Source of the DNA: Vibrio sp. CDRSL-10 TSBA
GTDB taxonomy: Bacteria > Pseudomonadota > Gammaproteobacteria > Enterobacterales > Vibrionaceae
Length of the DNA stretch: 64,000 nt
Reading direction: 5' to 3'
Assembly: GCA_039696685.1 (NCBI GenBank)
Contig: CP155565.1
Span: 1,178,001-1,242,000, forward strand
Both the position numbers and the translations under genes were made by a program. Below the pieces are notes generated by a model that ran no database searches, was not told the origin of the DNA, and saw only the letters and a program-made list of their open reading frames with translations. Below, in pieces: positions 20,514 to 28,155 of this stretch. Position 1 is the stretch's first letter, and every line of letters begins with the position of its first letter.

Positions 20514-20546
20514 ACTATACCCGGTAGCCAACTTCACACTATGCAA

Positions 20547-20584
20547 ATAATAAGGCCGCCCCTTTAGAGGGCGGCCTTATTATT
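20547..20584. terminator. Bidirectional terminator between MCP and helicase genes
   Basis: A 15-bp perfect stem (AAGGCCGCCC with AT-rich extension) with a 7-base loop, A/T-rich on both sides. It lies between two convergent genes. Confidence 0.88.
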
Positions 20585-20650
20585 TATCGATACAGCCATT
20601 CAATTATTGTTGAGCAGACAGGCTTTACCACCGTCCTGACTAAACAGCAA

Positions 20651-21985
20651 TTACTCGCCGTCATCAACCTTAGGGGCAACTTTCTTTTTCGGAATAAACA
20701 CCGAATCCCCCACCGCCACGTGATCATAAAAACCTTTATCACGCTTAACCGGTTTCTTGGCGACTTTCTTCGCCTGAGGTTTAGCTTTGGCACCACGGGC
20801 CTGCACATTGGTATTCTGCGACTGACGAGGTTTCAGGCCTTTAAACTTACCTTGCAAGCCTTCCAGAACATCAAACTTGATATCCTGCTGCAAAAATGTT
20901 TCAACCCGTTTAAAGCTATCCCAGTCCTTTGGCCCCACCAGAGAAACCGCATCACCTTTGTTACCTGCACGGCCGGTACGGCCGACACGGTGCACATACT
21001 CTTCCGTATGCTTAGGCATGTCAAAGTTAATCACGTGGGTGACGTTAGCGATATCCAGGCCACGCGAAGCGACATCTGTGGTCACCAGAATCTTAAATAC
21101 CGCACGCTCAAACTGGCTCATGATGGTATTGCGCTGAGTCTGATTGAGGTTACCGCTTAGTGCCACCGCTTTGAGTTTTTGCTCATTCAACTTGGTGGTC
21201 AGACGCTCGGTATCGTTACGGGTCGCGGTAAAGATGATCACCTGACGGTAGTCGGCATCGCTGAGAACACGTTCCAGTAACGCTTCTTTATGATCCAGAT
21301 GGTCACACAGATAAAAGCGTTGCGTAATGTCTTTGTGCTGTTCGTTAGCACCACCGATCGCAATGCGTTTCGGCTCATTCAACATTTCATACGCAATGTC
21401 ATTGACCTGAGCATGATCCAAGGTCGCAGAGAACATCAGGGTCTGGCGACGACGGTGCTTTGCCACATTATGGATATGACGCAGCTGAGGAGCGAAACCC
21501 AAATCCAGCATGCGGTCAGCTTCATCAAGGATCAGGGTGTCCAGACCTTCCAGAAACAGGGAACGATGCTCTAAATGGTCAGCGAGACGTCCCGGAGTCG
21601 CCACGATAAATTTCGGGCCACGGCGTAGCGCCTTAACCTGATCGTTAAAGTTTTCACCACCGGTAATCAGGGTCGCGGTATAGCTCAGTCCCGACAGCAC
21701 TGAACGTAGCTCACTGTACACCTGCTTGGCCAGTTCACGGGTAGGAACGAGAATCAGACCACGAGGGTCACGGGCAGACAACGCCTTGGTTTTTAATGCT
21801 TTGTGCAGCATCGGCAACAGAAAGGCTAGCGTTTTACCCGAACCCGTTTTGGATGAAGCCAGAAGATCTTTCCCGGCTATAGCGACAGGAATCGCCTGTT
21901 GCTGGATCTGGGTCGCCTGCTTGAAATCATAGTGTGCCAGTGTTTTCAGTAAGCGATTATCTAAACCTAAGTCTTTGAACTGCAA
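20651..21985 (-). CDS. DEAD-box RNA helicase, RhlE/SrmB-like
   Basis: An ATP-dependent RNA helicase of about 444 aa. Motifs in order: Q-motif (TQIQQQAIP), I ASSKTGSGKT, Ia PTRELA, Ib TPGR, II DEAD, III SAT, V TTDVASRGLD, VI HRVGRTGR; then a basic, Lys/Gln-rich tail that probably binds rRNA or mRNA. I choose the TTG at 21985 as start (MQFKDLGLDNR) because GGAG lies 6 bases before it; an in-frame ATG at 22009 has no such site. At least nine intact GAAC/GTTC tetramers lie in this gene and none is shifted. Confidence 0.9.
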   Translation of the reverse strand: MQFKDLGLDNRLLKTLAHYDFKQATQIQQQAIPVAIAGKDLLASSKTGSGKTLAFLLPMLHKALKTKALSARDPRGLILVPTRELAKQVYSELRSVLSGLSYTATLITGGENFNDQVKALRRGPKFIVATPGRLADHLEHRSLFLEGLDTLILDEADRMLDLGFAPQLRHIHNVAKHRRRQTLMFSATLDHAQVNDIAYEMLNEPKRIAIGGANEQHKDITQRFYLCDHLDHKEALLERVLSDADYRQVIIFTATRNDTERLTTKLNEQKLKAVALSGNLNQTQRNTIMSQFERAVFKILVTTDVASRGLDIANVTHVINFDMPKHTEEYVHRVGRTGRAGNKGDAVSLVGPKDWDSFKRVETFLQQDIKFDVLEGLQGKFKGLKPRQSQNTNVQARGAKAKPQAKKVAKKPVKRDKGFYDHVAVGDSVFIPKKKVAPKVDDGE

Positions 21986-22009
21986 AGGATTCTCCAATAT
22001 CGTTATCAA

Positions 22010-22429
22010 GCCTTGCGCCGCAAGGCAGGGGTCAAAATTAAAAACGCAGTATGATAACGCGAATAGAACATCAATAGATAGAGATCACACAAAATAATCT
22101 GGTTTTCATTACGGGTAAGCCTTTCCTGACTTCATCGATGCCCCATAATCCTTCAAAAAACAAGGATAAAGCTATCAAAGCCTTATTAGTTAAGGCTTGT
22201 GTGGTTACCGTCTATACTTAATTTAGTCCAAAATCGGCCTTTGGATAACAAAGCAAAGCAAGACTCAGTCTGAGATGAAGGTCAATTATTTGATTAATTG
22301 GTAAAAATTTGGATTATTTTGACTTTTTCCCAGTAGTCGAAGGCTAGAATTGTGTCTACACTTTAATTCGTCACTATATGGGCAAAAATGTATAGGGCGT
22401 TTTTGATAAATGTAAACAAGGAGTTCAGC
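22010..22429. other. Divergent intergenic region, helicase / lpp
   Basis: These 420 AT-rich bases separate the helicase gene and the lpp-like gene. They must hold both promoters and leave a long leader for either or both transcripts. I see no RNA gene or strong operator. GGAGTTCAGC just before 22430 gives the lpp-like gene a good ribosome-binding site. Confidence 0.5.
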
Positions 22430-22699
22430 ATGAACAAAATGTTAATCGCAGCTGCAGCGTCATCTGTACTAGTACTGGCTGGCTGTGCATCAGGTCCAGA
22501 CGAAGCAACCTCTTCTAAACTGGATCAACTTAGCAACCAAGTAAGCGATCTGAGCAATCAAGTATCTTCTCTGCAAAACAGCCAATCTCAAATGATGTCT
22601 AAGCTGAATGCAACTTCTGATGCTGCGATGTCAGCTCAGGAAGAAGCTGCACGTGCAAACGAGCGCATTGACAATATCGCACAGTCTTACACCAAGTAA
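22430..22699 (+). CDS. lpp: Lpp-like outer-membrane lipoprotein (Braun-type)
   Basis: An 89-aa lipoprotein. The signal ends in the lipobox LAGC (cleavage before Cys), and the rest is a heptad-repeat helix (KLDQLSNQVSDLSNQVSSLQ) expected to form a trimeric coiled coil. It ends in lysine (SYTK), the residue that L,D-transpeptidases attach to peptidoglycan in Braun's lipoprotein. An L,D-transpeptidase gene lies immediately convergent to it. Start chosen for the GGAG SD. Confidence 0.9.
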   Translation: MNKMLIAAAASSVLVLAGCASGPDEATSSKLDQLSNQVSDLSNQVSSLQNSQSQMMSKLNATSDAAMSAQEEAARANERIDNIAQSYTK

Positions 22700-22714
22700 G
22701 CCTTTGTAGAATTG

Positions 22715-22745
22715 AAAAAAGAGCCTCTGATGAGGCTCTTTTTTT
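22715..22745 (+). terminator. Rho-independent terminator after lpp
   Basis: AAAAAGAGCCTC, loop TGAT, GAGGCTCTTTTTTT. It also presents a T-run on the minus strand for the convergent operon. Confidence 0.93.
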
Positions 22746-22819
22746 ATGTCGCTATTCAGCGGTAAAATATACGATTCGGCGCCAAATGACCGACGTTGTC
22801 AATTGCAGAAAAGCAGTGC

Positions 22820-23752
22820 TCAGTTAACCTCGGCAGGTTCCGTTTCCAGAATCGGTGCGACCACTTCAACCGGTACTCCGTTTTGAGCCAGAATCACTGC
22901 GCGCGCTTTCGTGTCAGATTTATTGAATTCATCCATCCACCATTTCAGCTCCATTGGTATCGCCAGTGATTTCTTACTGCCGTCGCTGCGGGTCAGTGGT
23001 TCATGCGCTTCGACAAACACGCTGCGATCCGGTTCCAGTGCCACTTTGACCGGCTCGTCGATGACACGTACTTTTTCGCCGCGATCGACCTGCTGGAATA
23101 ACCATTCGATGTCTTTCGGCTCCATACGAATACAACCTGAGCTGACGCGTAATCCAATGCCAAAATCTTTGTTGGTACCATGGATCAGATATTCACCATG
23201 CCCATAGCCAAGACGCAAGGCGTACTCACCCAGTGGGTTATCCGGGCCGGCCGGCACGACGGCGGGCAATTCAATCCCTTTCTTGCGGTATTCCTGGCGA
23301 ATATTTTCGGTCGGTGTCCAGGTCGGGGCCGGACGTTTCTGACTGATCACGGTTTGCATTTCTGGCGTATCACGCCCGATACGGCCAATACCAACCGGGA
23401 AAATATGCACTTTGCCCGAGTCAGGCTCGAAATAGTACAAACGCAATTCGGCCAGATTGACCACAATACCTTCGTAAGGAACATTCGGTAAAATCACCTG
23501 AGAGGGAATGGTCAGCACATAGCCTTCCTGCGGCAAAAACGGGTCAACCCCTTTGTTGGCGGCCATCAGAGCCAGGAAACCCACATCATAGTGCTTGGCA
23601 ATATTGGCCAGTGTTTCCCCTTTCTCAATCACATGGTATTGAGTGTGGCCGACCATGCTGCTGCCTTCATGGGGCAGATCGTAAGTCGCAGCCCACGCAC
23701 TGGTTGCAAAACTGGTGGTCAATGCTCCCCACAGCAATAACTTACGTAACAT
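22820..23752 (-). CDS. L,D-transpeptidase (YkuD domain), LdtA-like
   Basis: A 310-aa exported enzyme that makes 3-3 crosslinks or attaches lipoprotein to the wall. It has a signal peptide (LLLWGALTTSFATSAWA), a LysM domain (HVIEKGETLANIAKHYDVG), and a YkuD catalytic domain with the active-site segment HGTNKDFGIGLRVSSGCIRM (H...SxGCIR; the Cys is the nucleophile). It overlaps the photolyase stop codon by 11 bp, so it is the last gene of the ybgA-merR-phr operon, and it faces the lpp-like gene. V. cholerae VCA0058 (LdtA) is the likely counterpart from memory. Confidence 0.9.
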   Translation of the reverse strand: MLRKLLLWGALTTSFATSAWAATYDLPHEGSSMVGHTQYHVIEKGETLANIAKHYDVGFLALMAANKGVDPFLPQEGYVLTIPSQVILPNVPYEGIVVNLAELRLYYFEPDSGKVHIFPVGIGRIGRDTPEMQTVISQKRPAPTWTPTENIRQEYRKKGIELPAVVPAGPDNPLGEYALRLGYGHGEYLIHGTNKDFGIGLRVSSGCIRMEPKDIEWLFQQVDRGEKVRVIDEPVKVALEPDRSVFVEAHEPLTRSDGSKKSLAIPMELKWWMDEFNKSDTKARAVILAQNGVPVEVVAPILETEPAEVN

Positions 23753-25169
23753 GATCGCTATTATCCTTCGCTTCTTTATATAAGCGTAAGGTTACTTCTC
23801 TTTCCGCTTTGTGATCAACTATTGGCTGCGGATATAACAGAGAGTTAACACCGGACCATAGCCATGGCGCGTGAATATACTTTTCCGGCACCTGGTTGAG
23901 CTCTTCGACCCACTGGCGAATAAAGCGTCCTTGCGGATCAAACTTTTCACTCTGGGTCACCGGGTTGAAAATACGAAAATAGGGCTGGCCATCGCAACCG
24001 GTGGAAGCACACCACTGCCAGCCACCATTATTGGCCGCGTAATCACCATCAATCAGCTGCTGCATAAAGTAGCGTTCACCCCAGCGCCAGTCGATGTGCA
24101 GATCTTTGGTCAGAAAACTGGCGACAATCATACGCAGCCGGTTATGCATCCAACCCGTCTGGTTGAGCTGACGCATGGCGGCATCAACAATCGGATAGCC
24201 GGTTTTACCTTCACACCAACGGAGGAATTTCTCCTCATCCTGCCACCATTCCAGGCGGGCGCCCCAATCAAGAAAATCTTTGCTCTTCGACAGGCGTGGT
24301 TCAAACACCAATAAGTGCTGGTAAAACTCGCGCCAAATCAGTTCACTCAGCCAGGTCTGCGCTCCTTCCGACAACGCGCCCATATCAGATTCGGCATACA
24401 GACGAGCAATGCACTGACGAGGCGACAGAGCGCCGATCGCCAGATACGGAGAAAGCGTACTGGTGGCATCGCGGGCAGGGAAATCCCGCAGTTGCTTGTA
24501 ATCTGTCACCAGCTCCTGACAAAATGCGCGCAGACGTTGGCGCAAATCATCAAATTCAACCGGCCAGTCGCTGCTGTCGACTCGCGGATGAGAAAAAGGC
24601 TGTGCGTCATCCCATACCAGTGCGCTAAAAGAGGCATCCAGCTCCCAACATGCGGCTTTAACCGGTGTCTCAATTCTTGGCGGAGCGAAGCGCGTGAGCC
24701 AAGCACGTTTAAACGGCGTGAACACCTTAAAATAGTCACCCTGCTTGTTGAGCACGCTGCCGGGCGCCAGCACGCACTTGTCGTGTTCCGAGTGCCAGTC
24801 AATTCCTTTCGCCGTCAGCAACTCAGCAGCCAAAGCATCACGCTGCTGTTCATTGAGCTCATAATCCCGATTCGCCAGCACCTGACCAGCGTCGAGTTGC
24901 TGCGCTAAGTCGGCAACAAACTCAGCCGCCTGGTTAAAGTCATCGACTTCTTTGTACAGCAGCGGAATATTCAGCGCCTGCAACTCTCGCTGCAACGCAA
25001 ACAAGCGGCGGTAAATGAGATCGGCCTGAATCGGCGCCAAATCATGTTGCTGCCACTGGGCAGGCGTCGCGACAAACAGTGCACATACCGCTTCACCACT
25101 GCTGATCGCTTGATTAAGCGCGCCGTTATCTACCGAACGTAAATCGCGACGTAACCACACCAGCTTCAT
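23742..25169 (-). CDS. phrB: Deoxyribodipyrimidine photolyase
   Basis: A class I CPD photolyase of 475 aa that repairs cyclobutane pyrimidine dimers with blue light. The N-terminal photolyase domain (KLVWLRRDLRSVDNGAL) binds the antenna cofactor. The C-terminal FAD domain has the expected TGYPIVDAAMRQLNQTGWMHN and DGDYAANNGGWQWCASTGCD motifs, including the Asn near FAD N5 and the Trp electron-transfer residues. It is complete. It lies 24 bp downstream of the restored merR stop codon, in the ybgA-merR-phr-ldt operon. Confidence 0.95.
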   Translation of the reverse strand: MKLVWLRRDLRSVDNGALNQAISSGEAVCALFVATPAQWQQHDLAPIQADLIYRRLFALQRELQALNIPLLYKEVDDFNQAAEFVADLAQQLDAGQVLANRDYELNEQQRDALAAELLTAKGIDWHSEHDKCVLAPGSVLNKQGDYFKVFTPFKRAWLTRFAPPRIETPVKAACWELDASFSALVWDDAQPFSHPRVDSSDWPVEFDDLRQRLRAFCQELVTDYKQLRDFPARDATSTLSPYLAIGALSPRQCIARLYAESDMGALSEGAQTWLSELIWREFYQHLLVFEPRLSKSKDFLDWGARLEWWQDEEKFLRWCEGKTGYPIVDAAMRQLNQTGWMHNRLRMIVASFLTKDLHIDWRWGERYFMQQLIDGDYAANNGGWQWCASTGCDGQPYFRIFNPVTQSEKFDPQGRFIRQWVEELNQVPEKYIHAPWLWSGVNSLLYPQPIVDHKAEREVTLRLYKEAKDNSDHVT

Positions 25170-25193
25170 ATCGGTTCCTCATTCAAAACAGGC

Positions 25194-25995
25194 TTACTGT
25201 TGAGTCAGGGTTTGCAACACATCTGACAGAAATAACTGCTCACCAAACCGGCTGGCCAGTTGATGCAGCGTCTGAACCTGGTTCTCGGCCAGACTGCGAT
25301 GAGAGAACAGCGCCACGGCGCTGTATTGCGCCAAGAAACTCATTTTCCTGCAGACCCGTCATGTCCTCGACACCATCCAGGAAGGTGACGTTATAGCCTT
25401 GTTCTGCCCAGGTCAGCGCCCAAAGCCACGCCAGCACACTGCCCACAGGATCGAAACTCACCACCAGGCAGCGCCCTTTATGCGCCGCTTTATTTTCAGA
25501 CTCCATGATGCCCGATAATTTGGTCAGCATGATCGATTGCAGCAGACCTTTTTGCAGCGAGCGCAGCGGGCCTTTCACCTTGTCGACCGCGTCAATCACA
25601 GGCAACAAGAACTGACGCTCGACGATATCGAGCGGATACTCTTTCATCACAGTCGAAATCACACTTTCGGCCTTACCAAGATTGAGCTGGGCCAGAGCAC
25701 TCAGCAGAGCTTCACACTCTTCCAGATCCGTCTGAGCCGCTGTCAGCTCACCCGGTTCAGGCAGCGATCCCTGCAACAACTGGCTTACCTTACCGATAGA
25801 GACGCCTTTGAGCAGCCAGCTTTGAATTTGGCGTATCGTCTGAATATCCAGGTCGGTGTACAAGCGGTGCCCTTTCGCCGTGCGCTGAGGTTGCACCAGG
25901 TTGTAACGACGCTGCCAGGCTCTGAGCGTGACCGGCTTGACCCCGGTAATTTCTGAGACTTCGCGAATCGCGTACAACTTCTCTTCACAAGCCAT
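25194..25995 (-). CDS. MerR-family regulator with degenerate B12-binding-like domain (one apparent frameshift)
   Basis: The restored protein is 266 aa. It has a MerR HTH (YAIREVSEITGVKPVTLRAW ... RTAKGHRLY), a helical segment like the B12-binding-2 domain of LitR/CarH light sensors, and a Rossmann-like segment (CLVVSFDPVGSVLAWLWALT). The cobalamin DxHxxG motif is not present (FDPVGS instead). The frame changes at 25336-25338; removing one base gives ENEFLAQYSAVALFSH and a natural end LQTLTQQ at 25194. It sits between ybgA, whose stop it overlaps, and phr, and is the likely regulator of this operon. Confidence 0.83.
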
Positions 25996-26938
25996 AACGT
26001 AATTTCAACTCCTGAGGATGAGGATCCAGATAACGCTGCTTACTCAGGTATGCATCCGGATACATGGATAAATAGTGTTTAATTAGCGTCAGTGGCGCCA
26101 GCAGCGGCAAGGTGCCAAGACGATAATCGTGAATCAAACCGGCCAGTTCTGATTTCTGCTCGGGATTCAGAGAGCGCTTGAAGTAACCCTGCAGATGCAT
26201 CAGCACATTTGTATGGTTTTTGCGGCTGGCACGATGTGACAGCGCCTGCATCAGCCCCAAACGATACTGACGCACAAACTCTTGCGGATCATAATGACTG
26301 ACATTGGCCACCAGCCTGCCCAGCTCCCGGTAAGAGAGCGGATGGTGAGCCATGAGCGACAGTTTGTAGCGGGAATGGAAGTCGACCACTTTGCCCGCAC
26401 TCGGCTTCTCGCCCATGGTCTGATAGAAATCGTGCAGGCAAAACACCCGGGTAATGAAGTTTTCGCGCAATACAGGGTCATTGAGCCGGCCATCTTCTTC
26501 AATCGGCAGCCACGGCATCGCCTCTTTCAATTTCTGAGTGTAAAGCCCGACGCCCTCTTTTTCAGCGCCATGCTCTTTATACACTTTGACCTTTTCCATG
26601 CCGCAAGTAGGCGATTTGGCACAGACAATATAGCCACGCAGCTGCTCTTGCTGCAGCTCAGCAATTTTCTGCTCAGAATAGGCCAGCAGCCCAGCCGTGT
26701 GATCACGACTCGGGTCTTTGGTCTCAACCAGAGCGATGCGCTCCTGATCAGAAATCAGCCGGATAGTCGGACGCGGGACAGGCAGCCCCATACCCACTTC
26801 AGGGCAGACAGCAACAAACTCAAAGTACGGAGCAAGCTCGTCGGCCACAAACCGGCTCTTCTTATGCCCGGAGTCAAAGCGCACCCGCTCCCCCAGAACA
26901 CAGGAGCTGATTCCGACTCGAATACCTTGCGATTCCAT
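25985..26938 (-). CDS. ybgA: YbgA-type DUF523/DUF1722 protein
   Basis: A 317-aa fusion of DUF523 (residues 1-150; ISSCVLGERVRFDSGHKKSR, and conserved Cys in KSPTCGMEKVKVY) and DUF1722 (about 185-305; KLSLMAHHPLSYRELGRLV). The biochemical role is unknown; the pair is repeatedly found next to photolyase genes. The ATG at 26938 is chosen because GGAGG lies 5 bases upstream; an in-frame TTG at 26959 would put the start inside an operator half-site. It overlaps the merR start, indicating translational coupling. Confidence 0.88.
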   Translation of the reverse strand: MESQGIRVGISSCVLGERVRFDSGHKKSRFVADELAPYFEFVAVCPEVGMGLPVPRPTIRLISDQERIALVETKDPSRDHTAGLLAYSEQKIAELQQEQLRGYIVCAKSPTCGMEKVKVYKEHGAEKEGVGLYTQKLKEAMPWLPIEEDGRLNDPVLRENFITRVFCLHDFYQTMGEKPSAGKVVDFHSRYKLSLMAHHPLSYRELGRLVANVSHYDPQEFVRQYRLGLMQALSHRASRKNHTNVLMHLQGYFKRSLNPEQKSELAGLIHDYRLGTLPLLAPLTLIKHYLSMYPDAYLSKQRYLDPHPQELKLRYGL

Positions 26939-26951
26939 ACTGGCCTCCAAA

Positions 26952-27023
26952 TTGTACAATTAAAAACTTTGTATAACATATAGCATAACTGTGAGATGTT
27001 ATACAAACAAATTTCTTGTACAA
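26952..27023. promoter_or_regulatory. Four-site symmetric operator upstream of ybgA-merR-phr-ldt
   Basis: TTGTACAA occurs at 26952-26959 and 27016-27023. Between them is an 11-bp perfect inverted repeat, TTGTATAACAT (26969-26979) and ATGTTATACAA (26996-27006), with a 16-base spacer. Both gaps between outer and inner sites are exactly 9 bases, so the array is mirror-symmetric. It lies directly upstream of the ybgA ATG and is probably bound by the operon's MerR protein. LitR/CarH-type regulators bind related TGTA-containing repeats at photolyase promoters; the assignment here is inference. Confidence 0.72.
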
Positions 27024-27206
27024 AAATATTCAGCCTAATGCGCTACATTATCCCCGTTTCCACCCGGCACGCGGGTCACTGGTTTTCAACCATAAAGGTT
27101 GAGTCATGCGATATGGCTCCAATCGACATGGAGTAAATCGATTACGTTATCGTTTTCAACATAAATAGTTATCAAACTAATTCATTCACACTCACCAGCA
27201 CTATTT

Positions 27207-27222
27207 TGTGACAAACATCGCA
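27207..27222 (+). promoter_or_regulatory. Candidate CRP site upstream of deoD
   Basis: TGTGACAAACATCGCA matches TGTGA-N6-TCACA in 9 of 10 conserved positions. It is 153 bases before the deoD start. CRP/CytR control of deo genes is known in enterics; its use here is inferred. Confidence 0.5.
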
Positions 27223-27374
27223 AGGATCCTTGCTATTACTGATTACTATTGCCGCAACAAATCATTCATGAGTCAACAATATAGGTAATTACACTTTCAT
27301 GACCGTTAACCACATCGTCATGTCAGTGAATTAATCTCCGTTGACGAAAGACTGTCCAACTTTGGAGAACAACA

Positions 27375-28086
27375 ATGGCCACCCCACACATTAATGCCGA
27401 AGCCGGTGATTTTGCAGAAACCGTCCTGATGCCAGGTGATCCGCTGCGTGCAGAATTCATCGCGCAAACCTATCTCGATGATGTAGAGAAAGTCTGCGAT
27501 GTACGTAATATGTTCGGTTACACAGGCACTTACAAAGGTAAGAAAGTGTCGGTAATGGGACATGGTATGGGCATTCCGTCCTGCAGCATTTACGTGCATG
27601 AACTGATCGCAGAATTCGGCGTGAAAAACATTATCCGTATTGGCAGCTGTGGCGCGGTGCGTGATGATGTCAAGCTGATGGATGTGGTCATTGGTATGGG
27701 CGCGTCGACCGATTCCAAAGTAAACCGCATTCGTTTCAGCGGTCATGATTTTGCCGCAATCGCCGACTACGACTTACTGGAAACCGCGGTTAATCAGGCG
27801 CGGGCTCAGGATGTTGCCATTAAAGTAGGTAACGTCTTTTCCGCGGATCTGTTCTACACCCCTGAACCTGAAATCTTTGAAAAGATGAAGAAACTGGGCA
27901 TCCTGGGTGTGGATATGGAAGCAGCTGGTATCTACGGTGTTGCCGCCGAAACTGGGCGCGCGTGCCCTGACGATTCTGACTGTATCCGATCATATCCTGC
28001 GCGGTGAAAAACTGAGCGCCGAGGATCGTCAGAAATCTTTCCATGACATGATGCAGGTCGCACTGGAAACGGCGATCAACATCTAA
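27375..28086 (+). CDS. deoD: Purine-nucleoside phosphorylase DeoD (one apparent frameshift)
   Basis: DeoD splits purine nucleosides with phosphate to base and (deoxy)ribose-1-phosphate. The restored protein is 236 aa: [25 protein letters not shown] at the N-terminus, IRIGSCGAV, and the active-site [12 protein letters not shown]. The reading frame as given stops early at 28007; removing one A at 27949-27951 (GAAAC) restores [18 protein letters not shown], including the catalytic Asp of the SDH motif, and the normal C-terminus ETAINI. The start is preceded by GGAG. A truncated version would lack the catalytic Asp. Confidence 0.93.
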
Positions 28087-28155
28087 GGTAACTTTAACTT
28101 ATCTCGCCGCCACTGAACGTAACAGTGGCGGCTGACAAACTCCGAGGGGGCGATC

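Noticed and set aside
27040..27374. Riboswitch in the deoD leader
   Set aside because: No recognisable purine-riboswitch core or conserved loops; only a CRP-like site could be supported.
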